Positions 28,551 to 40,815 of a stretch of DNA of 64,000 nt are shown here, in pieces. The notes under the pieces were generated by a model, which was given only the letters and a program-made list of their open reading frames with translations, made no database searches and was not told where the DNA came from. The first letter of the stretch is position 1; every line of letters starts with the position of its first letter. Source of the stretch: Heligmosomoides polygyrus polygyrus (lineage: Eukaryota > Nematoda > Chromadorea > Rhabditida > Heligmosomidae); assembly GCA_947396885.1 (NCBI GenBank), contig OX377204.1, positions 27,349,706-27,413,705 of the forward strand, given 5' to 3'. The translations under genes were made by a program, and so were the position numbers.

Positions 28551-31500
28551 ATATGAAGTTTTGTTTAAAGCAAAATTTAGAAAACCGCGCAGCGTACTTC
28601 TTACAAGACAAGATAATCATATTCGGAATTACCTTTAAGCGCTGACCAAGGAGTCGCTCTGTAAAGGTGTCATTATGAAGAAGAGCAGATGCATATAAGC
28701 GCATGAGTGTAGCCAACTGTCACATCTTATTCAACCACTTGTTTGTTTCAAATTTTTCGCTTTCACGGGAGCATGGAAGGTCAATGGTGGATGTGACCAA
28801 CTAATCTCAAGATTGTTTTCGCCTTACAGGACAAACAGTGGAAACCATCACATACTGCGGTGGAACACACAGACCCAAATCGTGGTCACCCAATAAGACC
28901 GATATGATCTGAGGGAAGATCGTACGGCGCATATTACAGTGAGCAGCCTGGAGACAAGACCAGGCCAGGCCTTACAGTCTCGGTGATGTTGAACTGAGTC
29001 TCTACGAAAGCCAATGAAGGCAAGCCCATTGTTGATAGCCAGACAATTTTTATTTGTATTCATTCCACAGGGTGAAGAAAAAATACGTGCTGTGTTCCTG
29101 GGCATATACGCCATTTTGTATTAGCAGATTATTGATACTACCAGGCGTCCAACGGCCTAGCGGCCGCCAAACGACTGGTTGGGGCTTCGCCCTAAGCCCC
29201 AAGAATGGAACACCCTGCCCTTCTTCTTTTCTGCTTTAGGCCTTCCTACTCTAATTACAGTAAAAAACTGGTTTTACTATAATTTATAGGATAGTATAGC
29301 CGGATTTCGAAGGGCAGATTCTCCAAAAATGTTCCTGTGGAGCCTGTCCACCCTCCTCTATCTCACGTACGCGTGTAGTTCCAAAGTATTCATTCTACGT
29401 GGCGAGAAACACATCGTGAGTCCAACACAGAGTATCAATCCGAAGTGCTTAATCTGCAGAAACAAATAAACTCAATCGGTATTGGTCGACCATCAATACC
29501 ATTTAATACTGGACGGCAATAATGCCCCCATAACTCCGGCATTTGCTATCAATGCCCCGCCCCAAATATCTCCTTACCCACGTGCCGGTAGAAAAACGGA
29601 GTGAGAGTCACACACGCGTATATCTTGGCACGAAGGGATTAAAAGCGTTTTCACCGTGCCAAGTCTGATTGTGGCACGTCTTCTGGATATCTACGCACAT
29701 TATACGACGTCTCTGCTACGTGCTCAGAATACCAACGCATGCGGCATAACGTATGTCACATATTGCTGAATCCCGACGAAGTGTCACCAATATCACTACT
29801 TCTACTACCCTTCTACACTCCTACGCACATGGGACGACGTCTGTAACGCGTCTTCGAAAACCCAACACACGTTGAACGATATTAAGAGAAAACACTGGTC
29901 TTCCCTTACTGCCTCCCTCCTCCTCCTACTCCCCTTACTGGTCCCCTTTACCGGTCTTCTCTTCTGTGATCCTTTACTGGTCCCGCTTACTTTGAATCTT
30001 TACGCACGTTGGACGACGTCTACGGCAGGTCTTCTGCATCCCGCGCTCGGCACTTGATCCTAATCGATACCCTTAGGCCTCTACAGAGTCTCGCGGCAGC
30101 ACCCCGAGAACTCCATATCACTCCCGCCGCAGTGGGACCCACGCTGCCACTGTGGGTCAAGCGGCGGCACGGACGAATTGTCGCAGAGCCGCCGCTCGCA
30201 AAAGTCCCCGAGGGCTGTCGCAGTTCACGGCGGCTCTCACCCACAGTGCAATGAGCTGCGGGTGAGACCCGCCGAAGAGCTGGAGGCTTGGGAGAGGGGG
30301 TCTTCTTTAGTTTTCGGTCTTCGCTTTCATGCCTCTTCATGCTTCTGCATTGTTAACCGTTTCGCTAAACGTAAATAACACGAGTTCTTCCGACTGTGTT
30401 AACACGAGCCGTACGGTGGGCTTGTGATAGCGCAAGTCTTCCATACTTAGCGCCACTGACTTGGCATCAAAGTTTTCTGGGAAGGTCAAAACTTGGCTTC
30501 ATTAGCTGACCGTCGCAGGTCCTTCTTACGTCCAAATATAGATAGACTGCCTTCAAGACAACCGAGAGTGATTCGTGGAGTGATTAACACAAAGTCTATC
30601 CTTTACCTATACAGCGGTACTAAGGAACTTTTTTAAGAAGTACTCGTTATTGATGAGCAGATAGTAAAAGCTGTCATTGAATGCCTTTTCGCAGCTATGA
30701 CTCAGGTCAATGAAAGAAGTGCTTAAAAGCTCAAATATTCGAGTAAAATTGCAACATCAACGTCAACATTTTCATCTAAATTCGCGTTTTACTGCCCTCA
30801 TGGTCTTTCACAAAATCGCTATCGAGCTCACGTATACTACATAGTTGTATACGTAGGTTGAATGCACTGAAGCGGCGCCAGATTTCTGTTCGATATGGAA
30901 AGAATCCAAAATGAACTATGCAAGTGCTATGGCTGCTGTGTTTACGTTCTTCCCAAAACGAAATCAAAGCAAATTCTTCCAAATCGAAGTGAGCTCTTTC
31001 TACATTAAACTAATAGAAACTCTCCAAGAAGGAAGGTTAGTATAATTTTTGTTTGAGGAAAATTTTAATATAATTTTCTTTAAAGTTTTAATTTACGTGC
31101 CCAATAAACGAACACTTTGTTTGAGATTTTATAAATTTCTTATTTTTGAGGAAAATAGTGATTTGAATCATGTTTGAAAGAGCAGAAAGGCGGCCATTTT
31201 TTATTTTTAAAAGAAGGGATGACACCAAGCCCTCATCCGAAACGTCGCGATTTTTATTCGATTGATAGCAAAATTTCTGTTTGCATGTAGTTTCACACCT
31301 GTTAACACTATCAATCAAATAAAATCGCGACGACCTTTCCAGTGTTTCAGCCGGCAAAAGTACGCAGCATTGCGTCCAGTAACCTTCGCGGCGCCGCACC
31401 ACCCGCCGTTGTTATGGCGGATCCGCGGCACCCGCAAGACTGATGCCGGCCTTACGCATTGCTCGATATTGCCCTCAAAATATCGTACACTTAGGCGATG

Positions 31501-32674
31501 GACCGCGCCAGGATATAGTTCGCAGTAATCTCGCATGGTTAACCCCAAAGAGAATCCGGCAGGCATACGCCGCCTTGTGAAAGGCATGCCTTGGCTTTGG
31601 TCCATCCACTACCATTATAAAAAATAAGGAAACATTTTCAATTGCTATTTTCTTTTCGAACAGGAGCCCACGCATTCATTTATTTAGCTCAAAGTTTTTC
31701 TTCTAAATGAGCTTTAGGAAGCGATTTATTTCCTTCTATCATACGATTAAGTCCCTTCTGTTCTTATCTGGGTCATCGTTAATGTTTCCAGATTCGCTCC
31801 CGTTTCGCCTTTAGTTTCCAACCTTCTTCTTATTCTCTTTTTCTCTTTTCTTCACTGCAGATGCTGGCACTATTGTGCGTTAAAGCTTGAGATGTTATGG
31901 AGAATCCACCCAAACGTTGTCTAAGGCTGCTATGAAAGGATCCTTCTACTTCGTGCCCGTAGTTTTGCGACGACACCACTGATTTGGATGTAGCAACACG
32001 GCCTCAGAGTCCGTTCGTTGGGCTATGTCGCGTTTTCGGATCAAATTGTTGTTCAAGGAATCAAGGAATTGTTGTTTATTTTCTTCAACGTTTTCACCAA
32101 CGTATAAAAATAAAAGGTTCTAGTTTAAGGTTCGTTTCGCCACTGCCTCCAAACATACCTGTAAATGTAGCATCTCCCCGATGGCTCATCTATGAAGCGC
32201 GAAAATGTTACATGAGAAGAAACTATATTAAAAAGTTTAAAATGAAAGGACAAAGAATCGAGGAAGAAAATAATGAACTCACGGGACGTGAATCGTCTCA
32301 GCGAACGAGTACCAAAGTGAAAAAATGAATGAAGTTGAAGAATTAGAAGGGAAACCAGTGACGTAAGAATACTGTCTAAAAAGCAGGAAAACAATAAAAA
32401 TCCACTACAGCAGAATAAGAAAAATAGAGACCAAGGAAAAAAGAGAAAATCACTGGAATCGTGGAAAGAACTAAATAACCACCAAAAGACAACGCAACAG
32501 GCCATAACTAAATTGTTAGGTTCGATAGTCAGCGTACCGCATCGCAAGGCCGTGAAAGTGGAGCGCGTTTCCAAGTGACCTGCAGAGAGAAGAAACTACA
32601 TGTCCCAAATGAAGTTCATAAGGCAGAATAATAAACAAAGTCAAACTGTGTTGATAGAATTAGGAGGAATTAGG
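28551..32674. other. Intergenic, repeats only
   Basis: No gene recognised. It contains the 29.7-30.06 kb repeat units, a GC-rich palindrome-rich block (30060-30260, GCCGCCG/CGGCGGC pairs), and a segment around 31200-31340 with inverted CGTCGCGATTTT arms and a GAAACGTC box. Long frames on the minus strand at 32.1-32.6 kb read through AAGAA-rich DNA and look non-coding. Confidence 0.5.
29685..30060 (+). repeat. Repeat units with ACGCACnTnnGACGACGTCT
   Basis: The box TACGCACATTATACGACGTC (about 29692) recurs as TACGCACATGGGACGACGTC (about 29822) and TACGCACGTTGGACGACGTC (about 30001), spaced 130-180 nt, with a CTGGTCCC-rich minisatellite between the last two. Confidence 0.5.
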
Positions 32675-32693
32675 AGTAGTGCCATCACCTGTA

Positions 32694-33401
32694 TCACCTG
32701 TCGTCCCGTTGATCATCGACTTGCTCGAGCGGGCGCCAGCAGCGTCTCCATTCGTCCCTGTCGCGTGCCAGAGTGGTCCAATGGATCCTCCTCGCTCGAG
32801 AGACACGAAGAGCGTCATATCGGTCGTTCAGGGCTTTCACGAAGAAGTCCGACCAACGCGTTGGTGGGCGTCCTGGCGTTCTTTTGACATCCCGCGGAAT
32901 CCAATCTGTGACGGCTCTCGTCCAGCGGGTGTCTGCGAATCGCATTACGTGGCCGGCCCACCTAATTTTCGACGACTTGGCCCATGCGACAGCGTCTCTG
33001 ATCTTCGAACGTCGGCGAAGCTCGGAACTCCGGAGGCCTTCTCTCACTTGCGTGAGTCGTGTCACTCCGAGCATCGTCCTCTCGATTCCACGCTGCGCGA
33101 CGGTGATCGCGTGTTCATCCTGCTTTCGTATAACCCAGGTCTCTGAGGCGTATGTTAGGGCAGGAAGAACAGTGGAGTCGAATAGGTGGGCACGGAGTCG
33201 GACGTTCTTCGTTTTCTTCACGACTTCTTCGACGCTCTTGAAAGTTCCCCAAGCCGCTCGTTTCCTCCTGCTCAGCTCTGGTGCTAGGTCGTTGGTCATG
33301 TTGACTTCGCGACCCAGATACACATAGCTGGAGCATTCGGAGATGTTCGTTCCGTTGAGCGAGAATGGGGCATCAGAAACCCATCCGTTCTTCATGAACA
33401 T
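32694..33401 (-). pseudogene. RTE RT thumb and C-terminus of copy A
   Basis: Continues copy A after the deletion: [97 protein letters not shown]. The segment between the SPKLFSATL and LNLTKTMFM boxes, which holds the FADD catalytic motif in copy B, is absent and replaced by a short GCTGCAGCTGGACTGCAGCT duplication. Confidence 0.88.
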
Positions 33402-33499
33402 CGTCTTCGTAAGATTCAGCTGCAGTCCAGCTGCAGCTGAGGGTGGCGCTGAAGAGCTTCGGGGATAACGTATCCCCTTGTCGAACCCCTCTCCTCACG

Positions 33500-35455
33500 T
33501 CAATGACGACGTCGTTGTAGAATGGTGAGATCTTGGTCGTGAATCCACTGTACAGCTCTCGAAGGACTCTGATGTACTGAGTAGGAACGCCCTGGGTGAG
33601 CAGGGCTTCCTGACCGCTTCAGTCTCGCGGAGTCGAATGCCTTCTTCAGGTCAATGAACGTAAGGCACAGCGGCAGCTTGTACTCCCGCGACACTTCGAT
33701 GAGCTTCGTAATGGTGTGTATGTGGTCGATCGTGCTGAATCCTCTCCGAAATCCTGCTTGTTCGCATGGCTGTCCTTCGTCCAGCGTTCTACTAATCCTA
33801 TTCAGGATGACTCGAGTGAACAGCTTGTAGACTACGGACAACAGGCAGATCGGGCGATAGTTACCAATGTCGTGCACGTCTCCCTTCTTGAACAGCAAAA
33901 CGGTCTTGCTGGTCTTCCACTGAGATGGAACCTTGCATTCGGACAGGTAGCGTGTGAAGAGCCGCGCCAAGGTGTTGATGAGCGCTGGCGGGAGGTTCTT
34001 CAGGTGTTCAGCTCTGATCCTGTCAGGACCGGGTGCTGTACGTTTCTTCACCGACGAGATGGCGTGTCGGATTTCGGAAGAGAGAACAGAGGGGACGACG
34101 TATCCATCCTGCGGAAGATGGCATGGGGGCAGGTGGACGTGGCTATCGAAGAGATCGGAGTAGAAGTCGTGGATGACTTTCTCCGTGGTCCTTCTGGAAG
34201 AGGTGATGGTTCCGTCAGGACGTCGGAGAGCGGTCATTTTGGTCTTGAAGTTGGCGAAGTTCCGGCGGGCATTGCGGATGCTCAGCCCTGCCTCTGCTGC
34301 TTCAGCCAACACTTCCGCCCTTCTCTCCTTCAGATCTTCCTTTATCGCCGCTCTGCATAGCTTTGCAAGCTCGGACGTCAGTTGGTAGTTGCCTGACGCT
34401 CGTGCTGCTCCACGCTGGCGTATCAGCTCGAGAGTTTCCGGAGACAGGCGTCTCTTGGTGGTCCTCAAGCTCTCGGCTGCCTTAGCACTATCGTGGAGAT
34501 GGTGCACGAAGCGATCGTATTCCTCGTCGACGTTGTCCATGACGGCATCTTCCCAAAGGCCGACAAGAGAGGTGTAGAGATCCCAGTTGATGGTCGTTCT
34601 GGGATTCCTCTTCTTGAACTTCGCGGCCTCCTCTCCTCGACGCGAAAAGCGGAACGTCGCGCGAAGGAGGCGGTGGTCCGATCCCGTGTAGAACTTGGGG
34701 ACAACGGAGACATCGGTCAGGCAATACTTGCGATTGAAGATGATGTGGTCGATCTCGTTGTGGAACTGGCCACCGGGGGATTCCCAGGTCCATCGTAGGG
34801 AGGGAGGCTTCTGGAACTGCGAGTTTCCATGGATGGTCTTGGTCAACATGATAAACTCAGACAGCCTTTCACCTTGCTCGTTCCACTCCAAACCGTGGGT
34901 TCCGATGTGAAGTTCTTCCGGCGACCTTCGTGGCCCGATCTTGGCGTTGAAGTCGCCGACGATCACCTTGTAGAAGGTGTGATCTTCCTTATAGAACTTC
35001 TCCAGCTCCACGTAGAAGGCCTCGACGTCTTCGTCGTCGTAGTCGGATGTTGGGGCATACGCGACGAACACAGTCAAGGCTGGCACGGAGCCACATCGCT
35101 TCAGTCGCAGGCGTCCGATTCGGCTTGTCAGAGACTCGTACGAATCGATGTTCATGGCCAAGTGCGTGTTGACGAGGACACCAACGCCGCCTACTCCCCT
35201 GCTGTCGCATGTTCCGAGGAACAGTTCTTCTCCGGAGTCGTAGGCGGCGTGTAGGGGGTGGTGTCTTCTCGTCTCGATCAGTCCGATGACGTCGTACTTG
35301 ATCTTCCTGGCTTGCATCATCAGGTCCTCGACGGATGCTTCCGACGCAAGCGTGCGGGCGTTGTAAGTACAGATCGTCATCCTAGTCCTTCTCAGTTTGT
35401 GCAGCCTGGTTAGGCCCTGAGATTTTAGCAGCCTCTCCGTACTCGTCCTTCCCAT
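33500..35455 (-). pseudogene. RTE endonuclease-RT, N-terminal 651 codons
   Basis: Starts MGRTSTERLLKSQGLTR. AP endonuclease: [91 protein letters not shown] (catalytic Asp/His present). RT: KKRTAPGPDRIRAEHLKNLP, NYRPICLLSVVYKLFTR, QAGFRRGFSTIDHI and motif A LTFIDLKKAFDS. After motif A the frame shifts near 33615 and the protein ends out of frame. The copy is dead but the 5' 600 codons are intact, so it inserted recently. Confidence 0.9.
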
Positions 35456-35970
35456 CGCTGCAGAAATGGGGGCTCTTTCGGGGTCAGGGGAATGAGGCCC
35501 TTTAGTGCTGCTGTGTTTGACTGGAATACAACACGGGTAGCTAGTCAGGCTCTGTCGTGCGGGCGGGGTACTCCGGGCAGCCAGCCAGACTGCCCGAAGG
35601 GAAGGGGCGAGACTTAAGGCGGCCTCGAATCGCCTTACATGTACTCCCAGTCTACCGAGTGCAAGCTTTTGGCCGAGCCGACACAGTTACAATCCGCACA
35701 GTCATGGACACATCGACGCACACTGTGCACGAACATGCCGCTCCCACGCACAAGGAACGCATCGACCCGACACAGCAGGAGCAAGGACTCCATCCCCTGC
35801 ATCCCACCTGCGTCTCTGAGCAGTACGCGGTCGCATTTGGTTCGCGTTTAATTCCCCTATCCACCACCCGGGGACGCGCCACGTGGCCCTGCGACAAGCG
35901 GCCCGAGATCCCTCTTAACAAGAGAGCCCGAAGGCTCTCTAACGAGGGAGATCCGTGGAAGTAGTGCCAT

Positions 35971-37779
35971 ATAAGCGAAAAAAGAGGTCTTTCCATACAT
36001 TTATCCTTGGCCACGTCTACTGACACTTTTAGGTACGATACATAATAAACTATGATGAAATGGCTTCACTACCTTCATCTTACAAAGATGCTGTCTTGTT
36101 GCTAACTGTCGGCACCATATGGAAGCGAGCTGGCGTCGTCTGCTATCAGGGCAGCTAGGAATTCGCTCATTTCCCGGCTTGCACTGTTTTAGGCTCGCTA
36201 TCCTTGAGGAATGATGAAAGAACGATTTGGCTGCATACTAATGTTAAGCCTACACTTTATTATTCCTCGACATATTCAAAAACTTCAGCTGGAAATATTC
36301 AATTGTGTGTCGACTCATCTATGTTTTTAGAAAACTGTCATGGTGGCGCACGCGTCCACGAAGAAAAGGCACCGGCCTGCAATATTATTAAGCCATAATG
36401 CCAGAAGTTAAACCACAAAATGTGCTGAATTCAGGCTGTTGTTTTGATGAATGTTTCTGCAGGCTTTTGAACTTCTTTTCATTTCATGCCAGCTCTTTAA
36501 AAATGGTTTGAAAATGGTTGGCAGACTGCCCTCTCTTCTATGCATCAAGTGTTACATTCCTGTTTTTAGGATTGCTGATAACTGTCTATATATGTACCTA
36601 TTAACCAATAATCTGCGATTCACATAAGGGTTCCTTAAACATTTTTTGAGATGTGAAACTACCCTAGCTTTGTAGCAAGCATGTTGAGGAGACTATCTTT
36701 TCTTTGATCTGTAGGTATAAAGTGGTGAAAATGTTTTCAAGGACAATAAAAATTTGAATTCAAATTCAGCGAGCAAATGTAAAATTTACATTAAATCCCC
36801 TATCGGCAAGTGTACAGTATTGGATGAGAAGCCGTCCGCGGTCTATTCATCTCAAATCGGACTCCAGTGCTAAGAAATCCGTAGAGAAGGAAGTGCACTA
36901 ACTTGTGCATCTGAATGTCCTTTCTGGAACATCCGCCTGAGGTCGCTGGATTGAATCAGAGCTTCCTGGGAAAGATAGAGCACGCAATTTTTTCGGACTA
37001 TTGTATTACAAGTGCTCCGTCAGGTCTATCGGCGTGCCTCGCACATGCGTGTTTCGCGCGATCCTGCAGTGTCATTAGGCTAACGAGTGCAAACGGTCTG
37101 ACTAGGAGGGAGACCAATTCCACAATCAAATCAATTCAAGTCAGTCTTTTTTGCCTAAACAACCTCGCTCCTCGGGGGTTATTTGGGTTGCTGATCACGG
37201 ATATGATACCTGTTTTTAAAATCTCGGTATATTACGGCAGGTTACGGTAGATAGGGGTGAGTAAAGCTGTCCACGTTAGTGGGATCGCTTTCTTTTCCAA
37301 TGTGGTCAGACTTATTTTCCAACCTTCGACTTCGATCTTTGATAGAAAGGAGTGCAAGCAAAGTAATAATTTAGAAGAGGAGTGATAGATTCGTGATCAG
37401 CAGTTTAAGCGATTCCCGTATGCGAAGTCTGTGCGAAATCGGTAGTCATGACTTCGTCATCCTTATTCACCACTACCCAGTGATACACTACCGCAGCTAA
37501 AATGTACTCTTCAGGTGCAAAAATGGGAGCAGATCACAGAGCAAATTCTGCAACCTTCTCCGGAACCGAACCCTAGACTCCCTCCCTCAAGTCCGCATCG
37601 CATCCCCGCGGGCATTTAGTATTACCGCCACCGTTTCAAATGAATCACTTGAATGTACCCTGTAGTATCATCTAGGAAACGGTGTAGATTATCATATTAC
37701 TCTAATGGAACATTAATTTGAGCTCCAATCGTTTTGTAGGTTAAGTTCTGAGCACGACAGGGCCATTCCATGTGTCACG
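35971..37779. other. Intergenic, no gene recognised
   Basis: AT-rich. A segment at 37516-37620 following acceptor CTCTTCAG reads VQKWEQITEQILQPSPEPNP then RLPPSSPHRIPAGI and a stop, which could be an exon, but nothing supports it beyond one acceptor. A TTTTAAAAT...TTACGG(C/T)AGGTTAC box at about 37215 recurs near 7880. Confidence 0.35.
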
Positions 37780-38360
37780 TATGGCTTATTAACCCGTTCT
37801 GAAGTGATACTATTTTTTTACCATTTTCGGACCGCCCAGTGGTTTGTAGCAAAAACGAAACACAGTTCTGTGATTCTCGTCCGATGTCCTACAAGATCAT
37901 ATAGGTCTCGTTGAGAAGCTTCGGGGGAGTTTCATGTCTCGTTGAGAAGCTTCGGGGGAGTTTCATGGGCTTCCCTTGTTAGTGGAACTTGTCCCACCAT
38001 ACTGGAACTTGTCCCCTTCACTGATACTGGTCCCTTTCAGTGACCCTTTTTAGCGCATGACTTGTTCGGCACGTTTTCTGAATCCCCATGCATAGTAACC
38101 GCGATTACCCCCCGGGCTGAAGTTTCGGACTGCTTAAACTACATCCACAGAAAATCGATAATTTGATCAATATCGAATGATGGCCATCGACACTTCAAAT
38201 CAGATTCGTTTTCAACGACCTCGATTACCCCCTGGCTGAAGTACCCAGGCATTGGAAGAGGTCTGGGTATTTTTCGCTATTTTGGCGTCCCATGTTTTCC
38301 CCCCTACTTTCCCCCCATTTTAGTTTATGACCCATCGCTTTGCGGAGTTCCTGTTGTGAA
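37780..38360 (-). repeat. Inverted copy of the 8.1-8.6 kb tandem repeat
   Basis: On the minus strand it reads CAAAATAGCGAAAAATACCC, GGGGGTAATCGAGGTCG, CATTCGATATTGATCAAATT in the same order as 8160-8340, plus a CTGGTCCC minisatellite at 37970-38040. Flanked by AT-rich DNA. Confidence 0.55.
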
Positions 38361-38690
38361 AAATTCGACGAAAAACAATCAGTAAAAATTAAGTGAAGTT
38401 CAACGATGAGGGAGAACAACAAAATATATATGTACGGCACAAAAACCTTGGCTAGATAAGGATCTGGAAAATAGAATTCGTTCATGAACGTTCTTCAGCA
38501 AAGACATGTCCATGTTGGCCTTCCTTAGTGACCTTACACGACATGCTACAAAAATTATTCGGCTGTTTCCATAGGGACGGTCGGCTTGCCTGACCCCCAC
38601 TCGTTTCATTTTATCACTAACCTATGAACCTATGTTAACTTGAAATGGTCTTTGAGCGAGTAATTTTCCCACCCCTTTTGTCTTTTTCAG

Positions 38691-38738
38691 GCTCTGAAGA
38701 AGGCGCTTACCGAGTCGAAGCGTACGCCGGATAAATGA
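38691..38738 (+). CDS. Terminal exon of an unidentified gene
   Basis: After the strong acceptor TCTTTTTCAG, a 48 nt exon reads ALKKALTESKRTPDK and a TGA stop, with G/C-rich third positions, and AATAAA follows 45 nt after the stop (38783-38788). The protein is not recognised. Another phase is also open (SEEGAYRVEAYAG). No further exon upstream was identified with confidence. Confidence 0.4.
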   Translation, partial: ALKKALTESKRTPDK

Positions 38739-38782
38739 ATATACCTTCTTAGCTCAATAGCTTTACGAGATCTTACAGCACA

Positions 38783-38788
38783 AATAAA
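38783..38788 (+). promoter_or_regulatory. Poly(A) signal AATAAA
   Basis: Follows the terminal exon at 38691-38738 at normal distance. Confidence 0.45.
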
Positions 38789-38959
38789 GTACATGCCAAG
38801 ATTAGTGACAGTAGAATATTGCACATGCTATGAAGACTTCTCTACTTTTTTTCTTGTGGATTAATTGTTGCACAGAAGCAGTGCTGGGAAGTTTAAAAGG
38901 AAGCAGGAAGGACATTTTGCAATAGCTGCACGACTAGCTCTGCGCTTCCTGCTTTCAAT

Positions 38960-39112
38960 TTATTTGGCATGAGAAGTCTCTAAGAATCGAACGAGTTCAC
39001 TGACGTCATACGCCAGACGTCCAGATTCAAAGGGCATGACAGTGACGCCATGAAACGAGCCGCTCAGAACTTCTCTCTGCTCAGAAGTCTTGCCGGAAAC
39101 GTAGTGAAACAT
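38960..39112 (-). CDS. Terminal exon of an unidentified gene (minus strand)
   Basis: Minus-strand frame of 50 residues reading MFHYVSGKTSEQREVLSGSF, HGVTVMPFESGRLAYDVSEL and VRFLETSHAK before TAA. Composition is that of a folded protein and codon use is coding-like. The true exon may begin at a CAG inside it (TCTGAGCAG, just before REVLSG) because an in-frame stop lies directly upstream. AATAAA overlaps the stop codon (38959-38964). Not recognised; convergent with the exon at 38691, with ~220 nt between the stops. Confidence 0.4.
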   Translation of the reverse strand: MFHYVSGKTSEQREVLSGSFHGVTVMPFESGRLAYDVSELVRFLETSHAK

Positions 39113-39759
39113 TCACATGTGTTCAGAGGACATGCCAAAAAAGTTTATAGGCTTTGGAGCTTGCGGAAAGTTTTAATAGGCCAAACAGACTCTCAGGAAT
39201 TATCGATTACATCGATTTTTGGCTGACGATGGCCTTTTTATGCAGTAAGGGAAGAGAAGATGGGGTGCGGCCACATTGCTGTTAAAGTGAAATGGAAGGT
39301 CATGCTCTGGGCATCAGAAAAGCTGTTGGAAGCCTAGTACTTTATTAATTTTGTCTGTATGCCATTGCATGTATTGTAAGACACCAGTATGTTTGTAACA
39401 TCTGACAATATCTGGCAAACTTCTTCTTTATTCGCTTTAGGTCAAGGAAAGCATTTTGCGAAAGCATTCGCTTTTCCTTAACTACTAAAAACAGTAGGGA
39501 AATGTCAAACTACAAGAAATTTACTTGTTCATGTAGGACATTTATTGCTTCACTTTTATTTTTGATAAGTGTATTAATTTTATTATTAATATTAATAACA
39601 ACAGTTTTCTAATATTGCAGCGTTCTCAGACTGGGATGTTTGCGGCTCGAAGGTTAGATAGACTACAAAAAAGTTATTTCCATTGCTTTCTTATGCCCAT
39701 TTTATGACGAAAAACTGCTATAAGTCAAAATAAAATTGAGTGAAAGAGTGTTTTTTGGC
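39113..39759. other. No gene seen
   Basis: AT-rich DNA. Upstream exons of the minus-strand gene ending at 38960 should lie here or beyond, but none could be supported. Confidence 0.35.
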
Positions 39760-40815
39760 GTTTGCTCTACTAATTTTCTTGTCTACCGTTTCGTTAACGA
39801 TTCAGCTGTCCCTTTTCTTCCGCCAGTCATTGCTTCTTCCTTGGTTCCTAGTTTATCCATATCATTTCTTGTTTGGGCTCACTGACATCGTTTCCAAGTA
39901 ATTAGAACTGTCCGCGTTATCGATACTTCACGTTAATCAATTTCTTATCGCTTAGGTAGATCAAAATTTTTGCAAAAAATAAAACAAAACACAAACCGCT
40001 AACGTGAAGAAGGTAACAACGAGTTCCACTCAGAACTCTGCGATAGAAGCAGGACAATCTGGACCTATTGGAGAGGATGAAAATGCCGGGAAAACTGTAG
40101 GTGAGCTTATTCGTCTTGCGATCGAAATGAATAAGGATCCGAACATTGAGCGCATCCTCATCGCGGCGGCTCAGAAGATTACTAAGGACTTTTCAGAGGT
40201 TCTGGAGAGCGACAAGCGCTCGCGAAGTATTGGGATTAGCAGTCTTGAGGAGACATCACAAGAATTGCCGCCGTCCAAAAGGGAGAAGAATCTTGAAGAT
40301 GAAGTCTCCAAAGTGCTTGACGTGGTAAACGTCGAGTGTCGCCCGTGTGAAATCTATAGGATGGGAAGGCGCGATGCTAAACGGCCACGCTTGGTGAAGG
40401 TCGTTTTGCCTTCTATGTACCTCCCACTGGCGCCGCGTCCTCGCTGAAGCACGCCTGCTTTGTAATCGCGGCTTCTCCCAGTTGTTCATACGAAGGAGTA
40501 TGGCGCCTAAGGAGAGAAAACGCGATTACGAAAACGACAGCAGTCGCGTGAATTAAACAAGGTCAGACAAAGCCGCGAGAGTACGTGCATAGGGGAGAGG
40601 TCAGGCACACATCTGAACTTCCTAGGAAGCCGAGAAACATTTGGGTCCGCACGGTTCAAGCGTGAGATGCTACTTAGTAAATGCCCGAAGACTAGTCAAT
40701 AAAATCGAACTCTTTCAAGTCCTACCTGCAAATGAAAATCCTGACCTTGTATTCATAATTGGAACCTGGCTATCCGATAAAGTACTAGACTCCGAAATTG
40801 TGGGTGGACTACCAG
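39760..40815 (+). mobile_element. CR1/jockey LINE copy 2, 3'-truncated
   Basis: Second, diverged copy of the LINE at 0.6-4.3 kb. It holds the leader, ORF1 and the first ~50 codons of the endonuclease (CYLVNARRLVNKIELFQVL, LVFIIGTWLSDKVLDSEIVG). Homology stops at GGLP (40815), where an RTE element in opposite orientation begins. Loss of the 3' part is unusual for a LINE. Confidence 0.8.
40004..40640 (+). pseudogene. LINE ORF1, copy 2
   Basis: Reads VKKVTTSSTQNSAIEAG, GELIRLAIEMNKDPNIER, RSIGISSLEETSQELPP and KRPRLVKVVLPS, colinear with ORF1 of copy 1, then a frameshift near 40410 after which HWRRVLAEARLLCNRGFSQL and FIRRSM continue in another frame. The start ATG of copy 1 is GTG here. Inactive. 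Confidence 0.8.

Larger units (their letters stand above)
32686..35959 (-). mobile_element. RTE LINE copy A, near full length, internal deletion
   Basis: RTE-clade non-LTR retrotransposon with one endonuclease-RT ORF and a ~500 nt 5' leader (35456-35959). It ends in ACAGGTGAT repeats at the low-coordinate side. AGTAGTGCCAT flanks it (32675-32685 and 35960-35970): an 11 bp target-site duplication. The leader and ORF are nearly identical to copy B at 60 kb, but ~260 nt around the RT catalytic box are deleted near 33430. Confidence 0.92.

Noticed and set aside
32125..32574. 149-codon minus-strand frame rich in F, L and S
   Set aside because: It is the complement of AAGAA-rich DNA; low complexity and no homology.
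34493..35254. Plus-strand frames within RTE copy A
   Set aside because: Mirror frames of the minus-strand endonuclease-RT; the same shadows recur inverted in copy B.
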